Source: Rosellinia necatrix
Taxonomy: Eukaryota > Ascomycota > Sordariomycetes > Xylariales > Xylariaceae
DNA length: 64,000 nucleotides
Reading direction: 5' to 3'
Assembly (NCBI GenBank): GCA_021209875.1
Contig: JAGYVD010000007.1
Span: forward strand, 3,038,001 to 3,102,000
Shown: positions 57,166 through 64,000 of the stretch, piece by piece
Layout of the letters: the number at the start of each line of letters is the position of its first letter
Position numbering within the stretch: position 1 is the first letter of the stretch
Notes under the pieces: generated by a model
What the model was told of the DNA's origin: nothing
Database searches by the model: none
What the model saw: the letters and a program-made list of their open reading frames with translations, nothing else
Position numbers and translations under genes: made by a program

Positions 57166-59426
57166 ATGGCTTCGCATGAGAGAACGCCGCTACTTGCCCA
57201 TGGCAGCGGCAACGACAATGGCAACGGCAATGGCAACGGCGGTGATGGAGCGTGTGAGCATGCCACCAACTCTTCTGCTGTAGCCAGTACACCGAAGTCC
57301 TTCTTCGGCACTGCGAACCGGATCTTGCTCGCTGGATTCCTTATGTCCTTCACGCTCGGCTTAACACAAGTTCCGTAAGTCATTGACTTGTTCTGCTCGC
57401 GAACCAAGTAAGCCTCACGCCTCACCCGGGGGCGAATTAGCTAGCGGAGATGATAAATACTTGCCTATCAAACCTGATTCTTTTTTTTTTTTTTTTTTTT
57501 TGAGAGGGGGACAAACAACCTTACACTAGTCACATGCAGTAGGCAGGCTAACATGATACGTCTGAGATGGAAATGAAGCATCGTCTACGTCTTCCGCCTG
57601 ATGGAATGCGACATCTTCTACGAGCACCACCCGCCGTTCCGGGGCCCCGTGGGCGACCGCTGCCTCCGGCGCGAGATCGACGCCAGCACGGCGCTGCAGT
57701 TCTCCGTGCTCGGCATGTCGACGTCGCTCAGCGGCGTCTTCAACCTCTTCGTCTGCGGCCACCTCATCAAGCGCTGGGGCCCGCGCTGGGCTTTCGTCTC
57801 GCAGACCTCGCTCCTGGGGCTCCGGGTGTCGACCCAGATCGTCGGCGTCACCGTCGGCGGCCGCGCCGGCGAGCTCATCTTCCAGATCTTCCAGGCCATC
57901 GGCGTCATCGGGGGCCCACGCGGGTATCAGTGAGCATCCCTCTGGGGGGTTTCCCCCTTTTTTTTCTTTCTTTTGTCGCATGCGCAAAAGCTGATCCCGG
58001 TGAGGAATAGGCTGGTGTTGAACACGGCCGTCGGTGAGGCCGTGGCTGCGAGGGATCGGACCGCCGTCTTCGGTCGGCTGCAGGGCTCTATCATGCTCGG
58101 CACAGCATTCGGGTATCTCCGTAAGTTTGCAGACTCTCTCCCCGTTGCTGTTGGTCTACTGTCAGTCCTAAGGCTCTTCTAACCGTATGTCAAGTTGGCG
58201 GTGTGCTCGGCGACGTCTACAACATCCGGCGTCCTTTCGAGGTCGCCTTCTTCCTTTACGTCCTCTCCACCCTGTACGGCGCGCTCTTTTTACCCACCAA
58301 GGCGTCTACAGCAGCAAGTAGCCCGAAACATTCTGGCCACGGACTCAACGGATTCTTTGCGCCTCTGAAGGTCATCGTTCCTCACAGGTATCGCTTGCCA
58401 TCCGGCAAAGCTATCAAGAATTATGGCTTGATATTTCTTGCTACCGGGATCTTCCTCGGCGTGGTAAGTGGCACGGGAACTAAACAAACCCGGCTGGATG
58501 GTTTTTGCTGGCCATGTAATGAAGAGGTTCTCACTTTGACACCTAGTTCGCATCGGGGTATGCTCCGCTCCTCTTACAGATGTATGCAACATCCGAATTC
58601 CGTTTTAACACGACCGAAAATGGCTACCTTATGTTCGGCACCTCTCTGATTCGTGGGCTCTTCCTCCTCTTCCTGTTTCCCAAGATCATCACCGTCGGCC
58701 GAACCTGGTTCAATGGAAGGACCCAACAAGATGAAACGACAAAGCGCCACCCTGGCGACGATGACGATGATGACGGGGTCGTACCAACAAACCCGGAGGA
58801 CTTCGCTGCAGCCGAGGGCGGAGAGGTGCCGCAGGAACCTGTGCAGAGTCCCGACCTCGATGAGGAGGATTCGGGGATCGGTTTTGATCTACTATTCGTA
58901 CGATGGAGCTTGGCAGTTGATTCCCTGGTAACCCTGCTCGCCGGATTCTCTTCAGCCGGGTGGCAGGTTTACCTAGCCGGATTCCTGCTGCCATTCGCCT
59001 CGGGATCTGCGCCAGCGGCAAAGGGTGTGATGACCGAGATGTGCCCGCCACGCCAGCGGCCGGACGCCATTAGCGCCATCACCCTCGTCGAGAGCACGGC
59101 GATGCTAGTGACGCAGGGTTTATTTGGTCTCATTTTCGCCGCTTTCTCGGAAATCGGAAGACCTAGTCTGACATTCTTTTGTAACGCGGTAAGAACAATT
59201 CCGATCAACACTAAGCGAGAACCAAAGAAATGGTTAGAAGCTTGCTTCATCATGTGCTGGTGGCCATCGCCGACCTTGTTTTGATCCGCCGGGAAATCTA
59301 CTGATACAAGGTGCCCAGGCTATTGCCATCCTCGGCTCCCTGGTGCTATCCATAGCGCGTTTGCCGCCTACCGACAGCAAACGAATAGACGACGATGACG
59401 AAACCGAAATAGCTTCAGACACCTAA
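57166..59426 (+). CDS. MFS transporter, SLC46/PCFT-like fungal type (six exons)
   Basis: Membrane transporter of a subfamily different from its neighbour; substrate unknown. Seen exons: 57166-57374, 57579-57929, 58011-58120, 58195-58463, 58547-59188 and 59319-59426, giving 562 residues with matching phases. Acceptors are AAG, TAG, AAG, TAG and CAG. The N-terminus has a short Gly/Asn repeat (GNDNGNGNGNGG). Helix 1 leads to VYVFRLMECDIFY and a Cys-containing extracellular loop (GDRCLRREID), a layout I associate with SLC46/folate-type MFS proteins. Then come the MFS signature loop GHLIKRWGPRWAF, a glycine-rich segment GELIFQIFQAIGVIGGPRGY, NIRRPFEVAFFLYVLS, a long acidic cytosolic loop (six consecutive Asp), and the second helical bundle ending SLVLSIARLPP. 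Similar proteins often sit beside secondary-metabolism genes, but none is intact here. Intron 1 carries a T20-class homopolymer near 57480-57500. Confidence 0.85.
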
Positions 59427-60592
59427 GCCGGATGGAGTACCTAACTAAAAGGGTCACTGAACAAAGCAATGAAATGAAAATTGCCCGGCGTAGAGGTAAT
59501 AATGCGGGCATGGGAATGATGAGAGCTGCAACTGGAAATTATAGATTCCGCTTCTATATTCATTGTGAGACACGGATGGCGACCAATTCTTATCAATAAT
59601 TTACGTGGCAGATGGCCGTTAATTAAGGGGCATCGGATGAAACTTCGGGCTCTCCTCGATGATCTGACTGACATGGCTCCGGGCAAGATTTAATAACTGC
59701 GGGCGTGGGAGTCTTATACGAGCCACGAAATGCTATTTGCCAATCGTTTTTTGACGAATGATGGGCTTTATTAGAGATATGCTTAGGGATGTTGACCCTG
59801 CTTTGGAAGTCGTGGTTGAACAGTCCAAAAATATCCATGAAATATTGATGTAGAACGTCGCTCTATTGAATACACAAGAATGAACCACCGCCTCGCAACA
59901 ATCCATTCCGATTATGTCGTTTTCGTCTCCGTCGTGCAGCTCGGTTTAATCCCAATCGCCCCGATCGTGCCAATGCGCCTCCTGATTGTACCTGATTGAC
60001 GCTGCGCTATTGGGCCACATGTGCTACTCTTGCTGAACCTGCCAACGGGGCCTATAGGTTCTCTCGAATACTCAATGGCTCTCAACTGCTAAACTAAGAA
60101 AGTAATGAAAAAGGTATCAAGATTGGTTCAATATAATGATTAATGGCTCCAGACTCCGCCCAGGCACACTGATCTTCTGGGGGACCACTCTAATCATCTG
60201 CAACAAATCCCCTCAACCAGAATGGGAGGCGTGCAGGCCTATCAAGCCGCCGATTCCGATAGGAATTGGGAGAATGATGCCCAAGAGACACAACCTAGCA
60301 AGCAATGTGTCCCCTCTTAAGAGCGGGCTGAACAGAGGCGGGCCAACTCTGGAAAAGGGCCAAATACCCTTGGGGATGATGACGATACGAAATCGCCATC
60401 TGGCGGGAGGTAGTTTTGTGATAAAAGCTTTTTGGGTGATCATGTGTCGTCTTTGGGCCTGTTAAACGCGTGACAACCGACAGAAGACCATAGCCATAAT
60501 CCAGATGCGAGAATAATTCAGCCGACAAACGCCACAATATGCCCAGAGAGCCAATCCAAAGAAAATCAAATGATATTGGAATGTGGTCAGAT
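59427..60592. other. Intergenic, convergent MFS-SOM1
   Basis: Between the 3' ends of the MFS gene (+) and SOM1 (-). No repeats of note and no supportable gene; frames in both strands at 60136-60465 overlap and lack motifs. The right part would be the SOM1 3' untranslated region. Confidence 0.5.
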
Positions 60593-63199
60593 CTATTCGG
60601 CTCCAATCTCCCCGGGTTGTTCCATACCGAAAGGCGCTGCGTTAAAATCGAAGGCACCATTGGCCTCGTCTCCGTCATGAAGGAAGGAGTCGAAGTCAAA
60701 ATCTTGTAGAACATCGGCCGACCCAAGTTCGCTAAATTCTAGATTATTGGCGAACTATACCCAGTTAGCTAAAGATCTATCAACGAAAGCGCTACCCTAA
60801 CTTACCATGGCGCCATTGCTGTTCATGTCCGCAAAGTTCATTTGATCAACTGGCGGGGCTGCTATTTGTGCGGGAGCGGTCTGTGGTACTGAAGCGGGCA
60901 CATTGGTAGTTGGCTGAACAGCTGCGGCATTCTGGCCAGGTTTGAATGCTGTACTGCTGGGGGTGATAGGAGTAGCCGGGGCGGGAGGCTCCGCGTCTTG
61001 GCTGGGCTCGGGAACGGGAGTAGCGCCGGCGGGCGGCGCCTTATTCTTTTGAGCCGCCGCCTAGTTAATCATGTTAGAATCTCGCCTCTACATGCACTAT
61101 CCGAGGAAATATAATACCTTAGTCTTAGTGGCCTTGCCATCCTTCTTTTTGGGCGCGGCCTTGTTGGTCAGTTGTGGAGTTTGGGGGGCGGCGGTACTTG
61201 TCTGCGGCGATGACGTATTTGTCCGGCCGTTTCCATTAACTACGGGAGTCGGGGCCGATGGCGGCGGCATTGCTCTCTGTTGCGGAGTGCCCTGAACCTG
61301 TCCCTGCGGCCCCTGAGGCCCCTGGGGAGCCATGCCATTACCATTTGGTCCCTGCCATGGTATTTGTTGGGGCGCTCCTTGCTGTCTTGCCATAAACTGG
61401 GGATTCATTTGAGGATTGAAAGATGCGTTTGGGTGTGAACTCGGCGGGCGCATGCCTGCATTCATTGCAACCATGTTGCCGTCCATACCGCTCATGCCCT
61501 TGAGGAAGTTCTGCTGCATATTAGGATCCATGCCGTTCGGTATGAAATTCATCGCGTTTGGCGAGCCTCTCGACTGAGCCCCCTCAGGGAGTGGAGAGGG
61601 AATGCCGGTCGGGCCCATCTGTGGAGTTCCGCGCTTTATTTGTTCATTCGGGTTAGGGGAGGCGCCAGGTCTCACCCCCTGAGGTGAAGCATCTTGGAAG
61701 GTTTGGCCGTTCGGGCCGGGTGGTCCCCCGGGTCCCCCTGGTCCTCCTGGTCCGGAACCATCACGTGGCATGCCACCACCCATGTTGTCTTGTTCTTGTC
61801 TGGCCATCATAAGTCGCTTCTTATTTTGTTGCTCAAGCAACATCAACTGCATCTGGTAGTCCTGAAGAGCGTGGTTGCTCCCGCCACCTTGAGTTGGGCC
61901 GGGTCCACCAGGTCGCATGCCGTTGGGACCCATCTCTGGGTAGAACCCGCTAAGAGCCGCCGCGTTTTCGGGGCCTTGCGCTATCATGGGTGAGCCCTGG
62001 CCTTGAGGGCCACCTGGGTTGGGAACTTGTTTATTGGGGATTTGCTGGCTGTGGTGTTGCTGGAGGCCTTGAGAATATGCCTGTACCTTGGCCTGGTTGG
62101 CTGATGGTGGGAATTCTCGGAACTGCTGAGTAGTCAAATTAGCGACGGGGTTGCCGTTTAACAAGAGCATTTGCTGAACTATGGCAGCTTTGGTATCGCC
62201 TACTTGTTGTGCTGGCATTCCTTGCTGTCGTTGCCCGTTCATCATGTTCACTTGCTGGGCATTGAAAGGGCCCGCTCCTTCCATTCGGGGCCGTTTGCTG
62301 GGTGATGGTGCACCTTCAGCGGAGCCGGGAGAGGCTGGCCGGTTCTGGTTGCCGTCTATATTGTTCCCATCGCGTTGCATCTGGTTTTGTTTAGCGGCTT
62401 GGAGCATCTGCATTTGGGGACTACGAAGCATTAGCGTTGATTCCAGGATGAAGATTGTTGACATTTACTGTCACGACGGACGTACTTCTGATTATTTGCC
62501 ATGGCGGTTCTGGCTAGATTGGCGCCGGCATGCTTTGGGTTCATAGCTAAGCCATTCTGCAACCGTTGTTGTATTCCCATAGTATACAACTCGGGTCTCA
62601 TTTGCTGGTGACGCATCATCTCTTGTTGTTGGTTGTGCGATTGTCGTAACCGGCCCTGGTGTTCGCAAATGTTAGCTCCAGGTGGCTGGGGACTGGACTA
62701 CAAACTGGGAATGTTGTGAATTTACCTGTGTGTGGGCGACATATTGGCTAACGTGGGCGCTAACACCTCCTTTGTTGCGCTGGGCCGACAACATGTCCCA
62801 GAAGAGACAAAACCACTCGTACAGAAAACAGCTATCGGAGCCGTTGGGAACATTCGGGGCGGGAAGGTCGCTTGGCCGCTTTGTATCTAAATCGTCTTTG
62901 CTGTCGGTATCCATCGGGTCATCACCGATGCCGTTTCCAATGACATTGCCATTCTCGTCGCGACGCGGATTTTTGTGAACGTTGAGCGCCTGCTCGCTAT
63001 TGAGCATTGCGCGCGCGCAGTCAAACATGCCTTCTCGGAGAAAGTAATCGTATATGTAAGTGTTAAGGTTCGCGCGGTTATTCTCCGGAGGACGTTGCAC
63101 TTGACCACCAGCAAGTGTATTATTTGCCATCATGGTCATAGGTCCTCCACCAACAGGCCCGCCAGCCATAGGCATGTTAGCCATATTAATGTTGTTCAT
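60593..63199 (-). CDS. SOM1: LisH-domain transcriptional regulator Som1/Flo8 (five exons)
   Basis: Orthologue of the Flo8/Som1/SomA regulator that acts downstream of cAMP-PKA in morphogenesis, adhesion and sporulation, usually with the Ldb1-type partner PtaB. Seen exons: 63199-62726, 62655-62486, 62420-61118, 61060-60806 and 60754-60593, in frame to 787 residues. Donors are GTAAAT, GTACGT, GTATTA and GTAAGT; acceptors CAG, TAG, TAG, TAG with GCTAAC/TCTAAC branches. The LisH motif lies at about 39-71 (NLNTYIYDYFLREGMFDCAR), followed by the conserved SCFLYEWFCLFWDMLSAQ block. Exon 3 is Gln/Gly/Pro/Asn-rich and disordered, with a small basic PSKRPRME cluster. The C-terminus has an acidic-aromatic segment (LQDFDFDSFLHDGDEANG, about 740-775) that looks like an activation domain. 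The start ATG at 63199 gives the Met/Asn-rich leader usual for the family. About 800 bases of purine/pyrimidine-rich leader lie upstream. Confidence 0.9.
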
Positions 63200-64000
63200 G
63201 ATTCACGGCCGACAGAATGAATCTGTCAGGATCCAACAGAATCAATCGTGGGGAAGATGCTGAATCAATGTATCGCATCCGTTTTATTCCCCTAGTTAGA
63301 AGGCGGGAACTGGGTTAATCTTGAAACCGATAACGGGTTGCAAGGCACTCCGAAGAGTAAGCGACAATGCGGTGAGTCTTTTTTAGGACCCCCTCGTTGT
63401 TGGCAGAGTGAGAGAGCCAGGCCTGCGGTCGGAATTGTCGGGGTGTGGGTGGCCAAGGATGCGTACCAGGCGGGAGTAGCAGCGCGTCGACGTTCGCGTA
63501 GCACGGGTGTTTTTGGCGAAAATGGCTTGTCCGAAAATCGTGAGAGGTCGATGAGATGGGAAACCACCTTGCAAAATAGCCTAAGCAGGTGTCGGCGACA
63601 GCGACGAAAACAACGCAAGAAACTGGTATTCCTGGTATACTGACTAAGAAAGGTGGTGGTATAAGCAAGACGAGGAACAACAAGGATAGATGATGATAAT
63701 AAAAATGCGCCCGTAGAGCGAAAATAATAGAGAGATCAGAGAATGGGCGAAAAAGAGATGGGCGAAGGGAAAGTGATGGCGGTGGTGGTGTGGTGGTGGT
63801 TTTGTGTGTGAGTGGTTGAGTTTGCAGCGGCGGCGAAGGCGAGGATGGCTAGGTGAGATGATCTGGTTTGGATGGATGGCTTCAAGAAGTGTCAGTGGCT
63901 CTCCAGTGCTAAGCACGGTGAGCCCACACAGTGTTATGTATAGTGCGAGCTGTGCCGGGTACTACCAGCTGTGAGTTGGTTGGGTGGGGGCAGGGCTGTC
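63200..64000. other. SOM1 upstream/leader region (window edge)
   Basis: Upstream of SOM1 on the minus strand. It has GGTGGTG-type runs near 63779-63803 and TAATAATAG-like A-rich tracts near 63690-63735. Long, upstream-frame-containing leaders are known for Som1/Flo8-type genes; frames here overlap in several phases and carry no motif. The next gene is outside the window. Confidence 0.5.

Noticed and set aside
1..64000. CRISPR arrays, bacterial operons, rRNA genes or viral polymerase/capsid genes
   Set aside because: No regularly spaced repeats with unique spacers, no rRNA-like stretches and no viral replication or capsid motifs were seen; the window is eukaryotic with spliceosomal introns.

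Overview
The window reads as nuclear DNA of a filamentous ascomycete (Pezizomycotina, most likely a Sordariomycete). The evidence is the gene content (fungal Nup133, AP-3 mu, Mpp10, the DYRK kinase Pom1, the LisH regulator Som1/Flo8), short introns of about 50-200 bases with GTRNGT donors and RCTRAC-type branch points, monocistronic genes on both strands, and long non-coding stretches. Species cannot be named from the sequence alone. Intron-exon models here were built by hand from reading-frame continuity, splice consensus and remembered family motifs; every multi-exon gene given as intact sums to a whole number of codons.

Layout. 0.9-19 kb is a dense housekeeping block: NUP133 (-), AFG1-type mitochondrial ATPase (+), TRAPP subunit Tca17 (-), mitochondrial malonyl-CoA:ACP transacylase (-), AP-3 mu (-), MPP10 (+) and a small DUF4536/DMAC1-like membrane protein (+). 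22.4-26.8 kb holds POM1 (+) with an N-terminal exon that is easily missed. 26.8-37.3 kb is a 10 kb gene-free stretch with microsatellites and minisatellites. A small conserved Cys/His protein sits at 37.3 kb, followed by another 6 kb sparse stretch containing a possible tRNA-derived SINE remnant. 43.5-47.3 kb holds a five-exon transaldolase (+) and a convergent bHLH transcription factor (-) whose frame is broken twice at G6 runs. 50.4-59.4 kb is an accessory block on the + strand: a carboxylesterase that lost its nucleophile elbow, and two multi-exon MFS transporters of different subfamilies. 60.6-63.2 kb is the LisH regulator SOM1/FLO8 (-).

The conserved genes do not form a pathway: they serve nuclear pore, mitochondrial quality control and lipoylation/fatty-acid synthesis, vesicle traffic, ribosome biogenesis, polarity and developmental regulation. 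Only the 50-59 kb block looks like a locus with a shared (transport/catabolic) theme, and its enzyme is decayed.

No clearly novel multi-gene system was found. The most interesting sequence-level signals are a high share of AAG 3' splice sites (8 of 30 inferred introns), three coding-frame breaks that all fall on six-base G runs in the same +1 direction, a palindromic TACCTAGGTA word family in many spacers but not noticed inside any gene, several unrelated minisatellites, and the decayed esterase beside two intact transporters.
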